64,000 bases of DNA from UBA2882 sp045542735 (lineage in GTDB: Bacteria > Bacillota > Clostridia > Lachnospirales > Lachnospiraceae): the NCBI GenBank assembly GCA_045542735.1, contig JAZQLQ010000026.1:186001-250000 (forward strand). Reading direction: 5' to 3'. A program made the position numbers and the translations under genes. Position 1 is the first letter of the stretch, and each line of letters starts with the position of its first letter. Below, piece by piece: positions 53,988 to 63,581 of this stretch. Below the pieces are notes generated by a model. It was given only the letters and a program-made list of their open reading frames with translations. It was not told where the DNA came from and searched no databases.

Positions 53988-55106
53988 TTATTCTTCGGGG
54001 TGACCGATATAAAACACTTCGCTCTGATCGATAGGTCTTTGACCTCCGTAATAGGAGGAAACGTAGTAATGAAAGTAGTCTTCCTTTATATCGGCTTTGG
54101 TATAATCGCCGGTAGTGTCAAGATAATAATATAAGTCCTTACCTTCCAAGAACTCCATATCAGAGAAACATAAATAGTAATTGGTGTCTGTTTCCAAATC
54201 GATACGGATTTGTGAATCATCTACCTCAATTGTAAAATTATCCGGTTCGATGGGATCAACAACGGAAATGTCCACTTCTCCTTCACCTTCGCATGTGTAT
54301 TCTTCATAAAGAATCAGCACATACGGTGCAGGTTTATCTTTATAGGAAGTATAGCGATAATGACCACCGGTTTCTAAGTAGAGTTCTTCCAGCAATCCTA
54401 TGTTGGTATGCTCGGTTATATCGGCACCGTTTGCTTGGTTGTATAAAGTGAGACAAACATTCGGATATTTTTCGCTTAAGCTATTTAAATCCATATCTTC
54501 GATCCTGGTATTATTTTGATAAGAAAGAGTAATATGAATGGAATAGCCGTTTCCTGCCAGCGTATCATCAATAAAATCCTCCAGAGTATCTTCATCCACA
54601 TATCCCGGCAGTGAGACGGATACGGTTTCGTTGAATTTGTAACTGTCGAGAGTTTCATCCTCTGTGGCAGGCACCATCTTGCTGAGATAAGAGTTGCTGA
54701 TGTAAACGCGATGTAATCCTAGTTCCTCGGCAATTGCCATCCCCACAAGGTTACCGATTTCTTCATCATAATAGCTTGTATAGACTTCTCCGGTTTTGAT
54801 ATTGGCACGATAAAAATAGGAAACATCGTCCACATCGAAGTACCCTTCCACATAATCTGTAATGTAGCGATAGTCACCGTCGTATACCTCATAGCAGGTG
54901 CAAGAGGTAAGTGTGGCATCGGGTAAGTTCTTATCCAGATAATCGGTCATAATCTGACTTCCGGTTTTTTCGTATGATGAGATTTCTTTTTCGCTTTCGT
55001 TGCTGACAGAATATTCCGCACAACCGGTGAAAAGGAAGGTGACGAGTGCATAAAGAACAATTGAAAGAAAAATTGTATGTAGTTTGTGTGGCAAGGATTT
55101 TTTCAT
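53988..55106 (-). CDS. Lipoprotein of unknown function
   Basis: 372 aa from the ATG at 55106 (AGGA upstream). Signal peptide with lipobox 'LFTGC' near residue 27, so it should be anchored on the outer face. The rest is a mix of strands and helices with many tyrosines and acidic residues; no family is recognised. No close operon partner; it lies between the ABC operon (convergent) and csoR (divergent). Confidence 0.8.
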   Translation of the reverse strand: MKKSLPHKLHTIFLSIVLYALVTFLFTGCAEYSVSNESEKEISSYEKTGSQIMTDYLDKNLPDATLTSCTCYEVYDGDYRYITDYVEGYFDVDDVSYFYRANIKTGEVYTSYYDEEIGNLVGMAIAEELGLHRVYISNSYLSKMVPATEDETLDSYKFNETVSVSLPGYVDEDTLEDFIDDTLAGNGYSIHITLSYQNNTRIEDMDLNSLSEKYPNVCLTLYNQANGADITEHTNIGLLEELYLETGGHYRYTSYKDKPAPYVLILYEEYTCEGEGEVDISVVDPIEPDNFTIEVDDSQIRIDLETDTNYYLCFSDMEFLEGKDLYYYLDTTGDYTKADIKEDYFHYYVSSYYGGQRPIDQSEVFYIGHPEE

Positions 55107-55216
55107 AAACGATTCCTGATTCATTTTGATATTTTGATTTTTATTTGATTAAGAAATTGTATTGATTATAACATATCTCCAAATGTGATGACAGTTCCAT
55201 GAAAAAAATGTTGCAT

Positions 55217-55245
55217 TTGCAATATACCCCCTAGGGGTATATAAT
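55217..55245 (+). promoter_or_regulatory. csoR promoter with copper operator in the spacer
   Basis: TTGCAA (55217-55222), 17-bp spacer, TATAAT (55240-55245). The spacer holds the CsoR box ATACCCCCTAGGGGTAT, a near-perfect palindrome, so CsoR would repress transcription until copper binds. Confidence 0.85.
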
Positions 55246-55335
55246 GAGCTTGTACTAAAATACAATGTATAGATGCAGAGTGATTTGCGTGATATGAAAA
55301 ATTGATATAAAAATTTGAAATAAAAAGGAGAAACT

Positions 55336-55641
55336 ATGGAAGATAGAGAATGTTGTTGTTCATCCAAATCTAAGAGTCGCTCTGAGGAGGAATATAAGGA
55401 TTTGATTAATCGCCTGAATCGTATTGAGGGACAGATCCGCGGTATTCGGGGCATGATTGAAAAAGATGCTTATTGCATGGATATCCTGACACAAAGTGCG
55501 GCAGCCGGGGCGGCGCTGAACAGCTTTAATAAAGAGCTGTTAGCCAATCATTTGCATACTTGCGTCGCAGACGGAATCCGACAGGGAGATGAAGAGGTTG
55601 TGGAAGAACTGGTAAAGATGATTCAGAAGTTGATGCGCTGA
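55336..55641 (+). CDS. csoR: CsoR-family copper-sensing repressor
   Basis: 101 aa, all-helical. The copper-binding triad of CsoR is conserved: Cys47 ('AYCMDI'), His72 and Cys76 ('NHLHTCV'). N-terminal 'ECCCSSK' adds a cysteine cluster not usual for the family. AAAAGGAG ribosome site. It precedes copA and has the classic operator, so it should regulate the copper module. Confidence 0.92.
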   Translation: MEDRECCCSSKSKSRSEEEYKDLINRLNRIEGQIRGIRGMIEKDAYCMDILTQSAAAGAALNSFNKELLANHLHTCVADGIRQGDEEVVEELVKMIQKLMR

Positions 55642-56042
55642 TGGAACAATGTGAAATATGTGTACTTGTCTTATCCTGTGGCTCGAGGCTGGGCTGATAA
55701 TCCGGTGCTGTAATCCGGCGCTGGGGCGTATAGAAAATTTTCTGCTTGCAACGCCCCGTTTGGAGTAAAAATAGGGGAGAATTGGCAATGTTTTTAGGAG
55801 AAAAGGGCGCATATGAAAAAATATACTTCTGACGCCCCGCGTAGCAGAAAAAACGGGGCGTATGTGATGAGTTTTTTTTAATACGCCCTTGGCGGGAAGA
55901 AAATGCATGAAATCGATGCCCAAAATGTTCGAAACGGGGCGTACGAAGATAAAAAAATTTTATACGCCCCGCAGTGAAATATAGATAGCGGCGAGATAAA
56001 AGTAGAATTGAGATAGCAAAAGGGAAAAAGAGGTGACTCATA
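55642..56042. other. csoR-copA intergenic region
   Basis: About 400 bases. Besides the inverted repeat cluster, a direct repeat AATCCGGTGCT/AATCCGGCGCT lies near 55700-55722. A minus-strand frame across it mirrors the repeats and is not a gene. Ribosome site AAAGAGGTGA precedes copA. Confidence 0.7.
55723..55971. repeat. Cluster of inverted CGGGGCGTA / TACGCCCCG repeats
   Basis: Within ~250 bp between csoR and copA the same core occurs in alternating directions: GGGGCGT...ACGCCCC (55723-55757), ACGCCCCG...CGGGGCGT (55832-55861), GGGGCGTAT...ATACGCCC (55855-55888) and CGGGGCGTA...TACGCCCCG (55935-55971). A weaker GGGCG/CGCCC pair (55805-55837) also exists. They can form several competing hairpins. 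GC-rich cores stand out against the AT-rich loops. Confidence 0.85.
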
Positions 56043-58580
56043 ATGAAACAATATACAGTAACCGGCATGAGTTGTGCGGCATGTAGTGCCCGAGTGGAGA
56101 AGGCGGTAGGAAAAGTGCCCGGTGTCACAAGTGTATCGGTGAGTTTGCTTACGAATACCATGGGTGTAGAAGGTGATGCGACGGATTCAGAGATTATTGA
56201 TGCAGTGATAAAAGCGGGATATGGAGTGAATCAAGCAGATGCCTTGGCAGATAAAGAAACACCCAAGATTTGCAGGCGGTTTATCGTGTCGTTGTGTTTC
56301 CTATTACCTTTGATGTATGTTTCTATGGGACATATGATGTGGGGGTGGCCATTGCCGGAGAGAATGGCACAAAACCACATTGCTATTGGTATTTTTCAGT
56401 TATTGTTTACCGGAATTATCATGGTAATTAATCAAAAGTTTTTTATCAGTGGATTTAAATCTCTGTGGCGTAAGGCACCCAATATGGATACCTTGGTAGC
56501 CTTGGGAGCAAGCGCATCATTTTTATACAGTGTATATGCGTTGTTCGCTATGACGGATGCGCAGATGCAGGGAGACCATGCAGGTGTCATGAACTATATG
56601 CATGAGTTTTATTTTGAATCGGCTGCGATGATTTTGACATTGATTACTTTGGGTAAAATGCTGGAATCTTATTCCAAAGGCAAGACGACAGATGCGTTAA
56701 AGAGTCTGATGAATCTGGCGCCAAAAACAGCGGTAATTGTGGAAAACGGAGAAGAAGTAAGCATTCCCGTTGAGCAGGTGGCAAAGGGCAATGTCTTTGT
56801 AGTCCGTCCGGGAGAAAGTATTCCGGTAGACGGTGTTGTATTGGAAGGCCACAGTGCTGTGGATGAAGCTGCATTGACAGGGGAAAGTATCCCGGTAGAT
56901 AAAACTATAGGAGACAAGGTGTCGGCAGCAACAATCAACCAGTCGGGATTTATCCGTTGCGAGGCGACAAGAGTCGGTGAAGATACCACGCTGTCCCAGA
57001 TTATTAAAATGGTCAGCGATGCGGCAGCAACAAAGGCACCTATTGCAAAAGTTGCGGACAAAGTATCCGGTGTGTTTGTGCCGGTGGTCATCAGTATTGC
57101 GGTAGTGACAAGTTTAATTTGGCTTTTAGTGGGCGAGAGCGTAGGATTTGCCTTGGCCAGAGGGATATCGGTATTGGTAATCAGTTGTCCTTGTGCCTTG
57201 GGTTTGGCGACACCGGTGGCAATCATGGTCGGGAACGGAGTAGGTGCAAAGCAGGGAATCTTATTTAAAACTGCAGTATCCTTGGAGGAGACCGGCAAGG
57301 TAAAGGTCATTGCTTTGGATAAGACAGGAACCATTACAAGTGGTAAGCCGAGGGTAACGGATGTGATTGCTTGTGGAAGTGAACTGTCGATGAGTATACA
57401 GGAGGTACAAGAGCAAGACCTGTTACGATTGGCATATGCTTTGGAGAAGAAAAGCGAGCATCCGCTGGCAAAGGCAGTGGTTGCTTACGGAGAGGAAAAG
57501 GGGTTAAAAGTTGAAGAGGTAGAAAACTTTGAAGTCTTTCCGGGGAATGGACTTGTAGGTCGTTATCAAGGTAGTGAAGCAGCGGGCGGTAATCTGCGAT
57601 TTATTAAAACAAAAGCAGATGTTCCTGCGGAAATGGAAAAACAGGCGCAGCAATTGGCAGAACAAGGAAAAACACCGTTGTTTTTTTCTAAGGATGGAAA
57701 ACTGTGCGGAATTATAGCTGTTGCAGATGCTATAAAAGATGATAGCAAGGAAGCAATTGCACGGTTGAAAAACATGGGCATCTACGTGGTCATGTTAACC
57801 GGAGATAACGAACAGACAGCAAAGGCAATTGGAGCACAGGTTGGTGTGGATGAAGTCATTGCAGGAGTGCTTCCGAATGGAAAAGAAGAAGTAATCCGAA
57901 AGCTTATGGATGAAAAGGGTAAAACGGCAATGGTAGGAGACGGTATCAATGATGCACCGGCATTGACCAGAGCAGATATCGGTATTGCAATTGGTGCAGG
58001 AACCGATGTGGCGATTGAGGCGGCAGATGTAGTATTGATGAAAAGTAGCCTGATAGACGTACCTGCGGCAATCCGATTGAGCAGAGCCACACTTCGTAAC
58101 ATTCACCAAAATCTGTTTTGGGCATTTATATACAATATTGTGGGAATCCCGTTGGCGGCAGGTGTGTGGTATCCGATATTTGGATTGAAGTTAAATCCCA
58201 TGTTTGGAGCGGCGGCCATGAGCTTGTCCAGTTTCTGCGTGGTGACAAACGCGTTGCGCTTGAATTTAGTTGATGTCAGAAGTGCTAAGAGAGACGGGAA
58301 GCATGTGCGTCAAAAAGAAACGGAAAATGTTGAAAGCAATATGAATCATAATAAGAAAGAGGTAGAAAACATGGAAAAAACAATGAAGATTAATGGAATG
58401 ATGTGCGGACATTGTGAGGCAAGAGTAAAGAAAGTATTAGAGGCTTTGCCGGAAGTAAAGGAAGCTGCAGTCAGCCATGAGGCAGGAACTGCAGTCCTTA
58501 CATTAGAATCTCCTATTGCAGATGAGGTTTTAAAGAAAACTATCGAAGATCAGGATTATGAAGTAGTTTCCATCGACTGA
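56043..58580 (+). CDS. copA: Copper-exporting P1B-type ATPase CopA with C-terminal CopZ-like domain
   Basis: 845 aa. One N-terminal heavy-metal domain with 'GMSCAACSAR' (CxxC), membrane helices, TGES actuator loop, the metal-site CPC in 'SCPCALGLA', phosphorylation site 'DKTGT', 'SEHPLAKA' and 'GDGINDAPAL'. Unusually, after the last helices a linker leads to a second heavy-metal domain at the C-terminus ('MCGHCEARVKK', about 785-845), as in a CopZ chaperone. An internal ATG at 58371 with AAAGAGGT seven bases upstream could allow separate CopZ production. The 3' end overlaps the convergent MATE gene by 25 bp. Confidence 0.93.
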   Translation: MKQYTVTGMSCAACSARVEKAVGKVPGVTSVSVSLLTNTMGVEGDATDSEIIDAVIKAGYGVNQADALADKETPKICRRFIVSLCFLLPLMYVSMGHMMWGWPLPERMAQNHIAIGIFQLLFTGIIMVINQKFFISGFKSLWRKAPNMDTLVALGASASFLYSVYALFAMTDAQMQGDHAGVMNYMHEFYFESAAMILTLITLGKMLESYSKGKTTDALKSLMNLAPKTAVIVENGEEVSIPVEQVAKGNVFVVRPGESIPVDGVVLEGHSAVDEAALTGESIPVDKTIGDKVSAATINQSGFIRCEATRVGEDTTLSQIIKMVSDAAATKAPIAKVADKVSGVFVPVVISIAVVTSLIWLLVGESVGFALARGISVLVISCPCALGLATPVAIMVGNGVGAKQGILFKTAVSLEETGKVKVIALDKTGTITSGKPRVTDVIACGSELSMSIQEVQEQDLLRLAYALEKKSEHPLAKAVVAYGEEKGLKVEEVENFEVFPGNGLVGRYQGSEAAGGNLRFIKTKADVPAEMEKQAQQLAEQGKTPLFFSKDGKLCGIIAVADAIKDDSKEAIARLKNMGIYVVMLTGDNEQTAKAIGAQVGVDEVIAGVLPNGKEEVIRKLMDEKGKTAMVGDGINDAPALTRADIGIAIGAGTDVAIEAADVVLMKSSLIDVPAAIRLSRATLRNIHQNLFWAFIYNIVGIPLAAGVWYPIFGLKLNPMFGAAAMSLSSFCVVTNALRLNLVDVRSAKRDGKHVRQKETENVESNMNHNKKEVENMEKTMKINGMMCGHCEARVKKVLEALPEVKEAAVSHEAGTAVLTLESPIADEVLKKTIEDQDYEVVSID
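58371..58580 (+). CDS. copZ: Putative internal CopZ-like product
   Basis: 69-residue chaperone-like domain beginning at the in-frame ATG 58371, with the ribosome site AAAGAGGT (58356-58363). The CxxC motif is 'MCGHCEA'. Free production alongside the CopA fusion is inferred from the well-placed ribosome site and would give a soluble copper chaperone. Confidence 0.55.
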   Translation: MEKTMKINGMMCGHCEARVKKVLEALPEVKEAAVSHEAGTAVLTLESPIADEVLKKTIEDQDYEVVSID

Positions 58581-59923
58581 TCAAAATTTTTAAAGTATTT
58601 GCGATATGTTAAAAAGAATAAAATTGCAGCTACCAAAGTAGCAAAATAGTCGGTCACAGGCTGTGCCAAAGCAAGCATCTGAGCCGAATCAAAGGTTCTG
58701 AAAATCAGCAGAATGGGGAGATAAAGCAATCCTTGTCTGCTGATAGATAGAATCAGAGAAGGCAACGCGGCACCTGTGGATTGGATGGCATTGATAAATA
58801 CAAAAAGAATGCCAAGTACCGGACCGGAATAAATATAAATCCTTGCAAATGACATACCAAATTCGAAGGCACTGGGGTCGTCCAAAAATGCTTTTACCAG
58901 AGGACTTGCACCGGCATAGCAGAGAACGGTCATGACTGCACTTAAGCAAAATGCCAAGCCCAGTGAGAATTTTAATACTGCCATATACCGTTGTTTATTA
59001 CGGGCGCCGAAGCAATAACCCAGCAATGGTTGTACGCCGGTTCCCAGACCGATTAACAGCATAACGGCAATCATATTTACTTTCATGGCAACACCAAGGC
59101 CGGCAACAGCCATATCGCCATGTCCCTGCATCAGATTGTTGATGGCAATGTTGGATACGCTCATTAAAATACTGTTTAGTGAAGCGGGGATACCAATTGC
59201 GAGTACGCCAACGGCAATTTGATTTCTTGCCATATAGTCTCGGGGATGAATGGACAACATGGATTTGGGAGAAACCAAATGCGTGATATAGTAAACAGCA
59301 GAAAAAACGTTGCCGATTACTGTTGCAACAGCGGCACCGGCCACATTCCAACCAAAGCCCAAAATCATAATCGGGTCCAAAACAATATTGATGACATTAC
59401 CGATAATCATACCGTTCATGGCTTTTTTTGCATTTCCTTCAGCACGGATAATGTTGCTGAAGGTATTACTGATAATCAAAAACGGAATACCGGCGGTAAG
59501 GATAGACAAATATTGAGTTGCATAACCTATGGTGTCATCGCTGGCACCAACCATACGACAAATCGGTTCTACAAAAATCAAAATAAAAATTGCAGAGATA
59601 ATACCGATGACAGCACCTGTCCAAAAACAGAAGGACGAGGTGTTTTTTGCTTTCTCTTCTTTTCCCTCTCCCAACATACGGGAAATCAGTGAAGTGCCAC
59701 CGATACCAAAAAGCATGCCTACAGCCATAAACAGTAAGAATACCGGAGTGGCAATAGAGACAGCAGCAACCATATATGCGTTGTCGGTTTGTCCAATAAA
59801 GAAAGTGTCGGCCAGATTGTAAGCCAATACCATAATCATACTAATAATAGAAGGAATAACATTGCTCAATACTGCTTTGGGAACAGGAGCATTTTTAAAT
59901 ATTTCCGTTGTTTTGTCTTGCAT
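58556..59923 (-). CDS. MATE-family multidrug/metabolite efflux protein
   Basis: 455 aa from the ATG at 59923, preceded by AAAGGAGAT; a longer frame to 59950 is unlikely. Twelve membrane helices in two halves with 'ILGFGWNVAGAAVATVIGN' and 'GLGTGVQPLLGYCFGARN' as family markers. Its stop lies inside the end of copA (25-bp convergent overlap). It is divergent from a second MATE gene. Confidence 0.93.
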   Translation of the reverse strand: MQDKTTEIFKNAPVPKAVLSNVIPSIISMIMVLAYNLADTFFIGQTDNAYMVAAVSIATPVFLLFMAVGMLFGIGGTSLISRMLGEGKEEKAKNTSSFCFWTGAVIGIISAIFILIFVEPICRMVGASDDTIGYATQYLSILTAGIPFLIISNTFSNIIRAEGNAKKAMNGMIIGNVINIVLDPIMILGFGWNVAGAAVATVIGNVFSAVYYITHLVSPKSMLSIHPRDYMARNQIAVGVLAIGIPASLNSILMSVSNIAINNLMQGHGDMAVAGLGVAMKVNMIAVMLLIGLGTGVQPLLGYCFGARNKQRYMAVLKFSLGLAFCLSAVMTVLCYAGASPLVKAFLDDPSAFEFGMSFARIYIYSGPVLGILFVFINAIQSTGAALPSLILSISRQGLLYLPILLIFRTFDSAQMLALAQPVTDYFATLVAAILFFLTYRKYFKNFDQSMETTS

Positions 59924-60023
59924 TTTAACATCTCCTTTACAACAGTTCATATATTACTAAATAATAATAAAAAATGCAAATTTATGTGAAAAAGTGGTAT
60001 TCTATGATATAGAGGAATTAGAA

Positions 60024-61439
60024 ATGAATGAGAAACCAATTGTTGACAGAAACCCTTTGGGTGAAGAAAAAATAAATAAATTACTTTTGCGTTTTGCGGT
60101 TCCCAGTATCATATCCATGCTGGTAGGATCACTTTATAATATCGTAGATCAGTTCTTCATCGGCAGAAGTGTAGGGGAGCTTGGAAATGCGGCGACAAAC
60201 ATATCTTTTCCGCTTTCCATCTCTTGTATTGCCATTGGATTGTTGTTTGGTATTGGTGGCGCGTCTGCTTTCAACCTTGCTATGGGTAAAGGTGACAAGG
60301 AAAAGGCAGCTTATTATATGGGAAATGCAGTGGTGATGCTGTTTGTTTGCGGTGTGGTACTATGTCTGATTACACAGTTGTTTTTGGAACCGCTGTTGAA
60401 GTTTTTTGGTTCGCCGGCAGATGTGTTGGGCTATGCCATGACTTATACAAGAATTGTGTCCTTGGGATTTCCTTTTGTGATATTTGCTACCGGAGGCGGT
60501 CATCTCATTCGTGCGGACGGCAGTCCCAAGATGACTATGATCTGCAACTTGACCGGTGCTGTGATTAATACGGTCTTGGATGCTTTGTTTGTATTTGGCT
60601 TTCATATGGGAATGGCGGGTGCGGCATGGGCAACAGTCATCGGACAGGTAATCTCCGCCACGCTGGCATTTTCTTATATGACCCACTGCAAAACTGTGGA
60701 TTTGGAGAAAAAGCATCTGAAGGTAAAGAAAGAATATGTGACAAGAATCATGGCACTTGGTGCTGCACCTTGCAGTAACCAGTTGTCCATGATGATTGTA
60801 CAGATTGTGATGAATAAATCCTTGAAATATTATGGTTCCTTGTCCGTATATGGGGAGGCTATCCCTATTGCCTGTGCTGGTATTATTACAAAGGTAAATC
60901 AGGTGTTTATGTCCTTTATCATTGGTATTTCACAGGGGTTGCAGCCTCTTGTAAGCTTTAATTACGGAGCGGGAAAATATCAACGGGTAAAGAGTGGTTA
61001 TAAAAGAGCGGTTGCCTGTGGCTTTGTGCTTGCTTTTGTGGCATTTTTATTATTTCAGCTGGTACCGGGACCGATTATCAGTATTTTTGGTGATGGATCG
61101 GAGGCATATTTTCGATTTGCTACAAATTACTTCCGCATTTATCTGTTTTTTACATTTTTAAACTTTTTACAGCCCATTACATCCAATTTCTTTACGGCTA
61201 TCGGAAAGCCCAAGAGAGGTATATTCCTATCATTGACAAGACAGATTATTTTGTTACTTCCGTTGATTGTGATATTTCCCTTATTTATGGGAATTGACGG
61301 TATCATGTATGCAGGGCCGGTTGCGGACGGAACGGCAGGATTGATTACGATTGTGATGATTGTCAGGGAGTTAAAGAGGAAAGAATACGCAAGCACTCCT
61401 CCTTTGTCAGAAACTGCTGAGCGCTCTGCAGGGCAGTAG
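60024..61439 (+). CDS. MATE-family efflux protein (second copy)
   Basis: 471 aa from ATG 60024 (GAGGAATT upstream). 'FAVPSIISMLVGSLYNIVDQFFIG' start, 'HMGMAGAAWATVIGQ' and 'ISQGLQPLVSFNYGAG' mark it. Clearly a different paralogue from the minus-strand one, with which it shares a divergent intergenic region (about 100 bp). Its 3' end overlaps the convergent AraC gene by 77 bp. Confidence 0.93.
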   Translation: MNEKPIVDRNPLGEEKINKLLLRFAVPSIISMLVGSLYNIVDQFFIGRSVGELGNAATNISFPLSISCIAIGLLFGIGGASAFNLAMGKGDKEKAAYYMGNAVVMLFVCGVVLCLITQLFLEPLLKFFGSPADVLGYAMTYTRIVSLGFPFVIFATGGGHLIRADGSPKMTMICNLTGAVINTVLDALFVFGFHMGMAGAAWATVIGQVISATLAFSYMTHCKTVDLEKKHLKVKKEYVTRIMALGAAPCSNQLSMMIVQIVMNKSLKYYGSLSVYGEAIPIACAGIITKVNQVFMSFIIGISQGLQPLVSFNYGAGKYQRVKSGYKRAVACGFVLAFVAFLLFQLVPGPIISIFGDGSEAYFRFATNYFRIYLFFTFLNFLQPITSNFFTAIGKPKRGIFLSLTRQIILLLPLIVIFPLFMGIDGIMYAGPVADGTAGLITIVMIVRELKRKEYASTPPLSETAERSAGQ

Positions 61440-62334
61440 AGGCAATGGCAGTTTGTTTCTTGGGTAAAGGTTGTGCGTCGCTAACCTGTAGACGAAGATT
61501 CCTGGGGTGTGTACCGTAGATGGTCTGAAAACCTTTATTCAAATACTTAATGTCGGAGAATCCGCATTCCATACTGATTTCTAAGAGGTTATGGTCCGTC
61601 AGCAACAAAAGCTGGCGGGCTTTTTCACATCTTAAATGCATGAGATATTCCTGGAAGCTCATCTGGAAATGGTCCTTAAAAAAATGGGACAAATAAGTCA
61701 AAGACAGATTTTCCATTTCTGCAATGTCCTGCAATAATAATTTCTCATTATAGTGTTCATCAATATATGTAGAAATGCGGCGGATGCGCTCGTATTGCTG
61801 TTTCTGTTTGCGGTGCTCTGCGGCGCTGATGGTCTCATAAGGTAAGGAAGTAATCAGGGAATAAAAAATCTCGTTAAGCTTTGCGGCACAGAACAAAGAG
61901 AAGCCGGTGTCTGTCTTAAAATAGTGTTCTGCCATGGAAAGGGCAGAAGAAAAGACCGAATCATAAACAGACTTTCCTTCGGACTGTTGTGTCAAGGTTT
62001 CCTTAGCACTGCAAAAGGAAAATTCGGTATGGGATACATCGGGAAAATAGTTTTTATAAAAAGAAGGCTGCACCTGCATGGATAAAAGGAGAGCGGGACT
62101 TTCGGTATGGATTTCGTGAGGCGCAAAAGGATTTATCACAAAAAAGTCGGGCGCATGAAAGTCCAGTGCCACACCATCGCAAATGACATGCACATCTCCC
62201 TCCAATAGGAAATTCAGTTCGAAGTCTCTATGTATATGCGGTGTACGATAAGCAAGATTGACCATAAAGAGCTTGAAGTTTTTGATAATGCCGTGTTGTA
62301 CGACCTCATATTCCCTTTTCTGACGCTTATCCAT
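61363..62334 (-). CDS. AraC-family transcription regulator
   Basis: 323 aa from the ATG at 62334 (AAAGGGGGA upstream). An N-terminal cupin-like sugar-sensing domain ('PHIHRDFELNFLLEGDVHVICDG') and C-terminal double helix-turn-helix ('LQDIAEMENLSLTYLSHFFKDHF', 'ECGFSDIKYLNKGFQTIYGTHPRNLR'). It is divergent from the xylose-isomerase-like gene and probably controls it. Tail overlaps the MATE gene. Confidence 0.93.
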   Translation of the reverse strand: MDKRQKREYEVVQHGIIKNFKLFMVNLAYRTPHIHRDFELNFLLEGDVHVICDGVALDFHAPDFFVINPFAPHEIHTESPALLLSMQVQPSFYKNYFPDVSHTEFSFCSAKETLTQQSEGKSVYDSVFSSALSMAEHYFKTDTGFSLFCAAKLNEIFYSLITSLPYETISAAEHRKQKQQYERIRRISTYIDEHYNEKLLLQDIAEMENLSLTYLSHFFKDHFQMSFQEYLMHLRCEKARQLLLLTDHNLLEISMECGFSDIKYLNKGFQTIYGTHPRNLRLQVSDAQPLPKKQTAIASTALQSAQQFLTKEECLRILSSLTP

Positions 62335-62527
62335 AGAAAATCCCCCTTTGTTTTCCATTAATTGCTCTTAGTGTCATTATGTAGAAAAGCCATCTTGTCG
62401 TCAAGAGAAAAAGCAAATTAGTCTACCTAAAAAAGCAAACAACACAAAGAAATAAAAGGGAGGATTTTTTATACTAAAAACATGTAGTGTATTGTGACGT
62501 GAAAATAAAAGAAAGAGAGGGTATTTT

Positions 62528-63562
62528 ATGTCAGCATTTAAATTTTCGGTAGGACCTTGGAACGTTCATGCAGGAGCAGATTCCTACGGACCTGAGACCA
62601 GAAGTGAAATCGCATTTGAGGAGAAGATCAAACGTTTTGCGGAGATCGGTTTTTCTGCAATTCAGTTCCATGATGACGATGCGGTTCCCAACATCAATGA
62701 TTACACAGAAGAAGAGATCAAAGAAAAAGCAAGAGAAGTGAAAGCGTTGCTTGATAAGTACAACTTAAAAGCAGAGTTTGTTGCTCCCAGACTTTGGATG
62801 GATCCCCATACAATCGACGGTGGATTTATGAGTACCTGTGAAGCAGACAGAGAGTATGCAATGTGGAGAGCATATCGCTCCATCGATATTGCAAGAGAGC
62901 TTGGCTGTGATTTGATCGTTCTTTGGCTTGCAAGAGAAGGCACCTTGTGTGCAGAAAGCAAATCTCCCGTATGGGCAACCAAGATGTTAATTGAAGCTAT
63001 TAACAAGATGTTGGAGTATGATTCCACCATCCGCATCTGTATTGAGCCTAAGCCCAATGAGCCAATCGACAGAAGTATCTGCGGTACCATCGGACACGTT
63101 ATGGCAGTTTCTGCAGCAACCATCGATCCTTCCCGTGTAGGCGGTAACTTAGAGAGTGCACATGCTACTTTGGCAGGATTAGATCCCGCGCATGAAATTG
63201 GTTTTGCTATGGCTATGGGCAAATTGATGACCGTTCATTTGAATGATCAGAACGGTATCAAATATGACCAGGATAAGAGCTTTGGTGTAGAAAATTTAAG
63301 AGCGGCTTTCAATCAGGTAAAAGTGTTGAAAGAAAACGGATATGGCTCCAATGGTGAGTATGTTGGCTTGGATGTAAAAGCTATGCGTACCACAAAAGAT
63401 GAGGACAGCTACAAGCATCTGGAAAACAGCTTAAAGATCTTTAAAGCATTGGAAGCTAAGGTAGATAAATTTGATTATGAGTTCCAGAAGAAATGTGTGG
63501 AAAACAGAGATTTCGAAGGTTTGGAAATGTATGTGATGAATTTATTGATGGGCATCGAATAG
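62528..63562 (+). CDS. Xylose-isomerase-family sugar isomerase
   Basis: 344 aa, TIM barrel. Class I isomerase landmarks: catalytic 'FHDDD' near 42-46, metal ligands in 'CIEPKPNEP', 'GGNLESAHATLAG', 'HLNDQNGIKYDQD' and 'VGLDVKAMRT' (Lys after Asp). Shorter than typical XylA (about 390-440), so the sugar may differ. GAGAGGG-type ribosome site. Together with the downstream PfkB kinase and the divergent AraC gene it looks like a sugar-utilisation unit. Confidence 0.85.
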   Translation: MSAFKFSVGPWNVHAGADSYGPETRSEIAFEEKIKRFAEIGFSAIQFHDDDAVPNINDYTEEEIKEKAREVKALLDKYNLKAEFVAPRLWMDPHTIDGGFMSTCEADREYAMWRAYRSIDIARELGCDLIVLWLAREGTLCAESKSPVWATKMLIEAINKMLEYDSTIRICIEPKPNEPIDRSICGTIGHVMAVSAATIDPSRVGGNLESAHATLAGLDPAHEIGFAMAMGKLMTVHLNDQNGIKYDQDKSFGVENLRAAFNQVKVLKENGYGSNGEYVGLDVKAMRTTKDEDSYKHLENSLKIFKALEAKVDKFDYEFQKKCVENRDFEGLEMYVMNLLMGIE

Positions 63563-63581
63563 TCCAATTGGGGGTAAGAGA

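Noticed and set aside
55526..56161. Long minus-strand frame across the csoR-copA gap (about 210 residues)
   Set aside because: It mirrors the inverted repeats, overlaps csoR and copA on the other strand and has no ribosome site; the repeated residues come from the GGGGCGTA cores.
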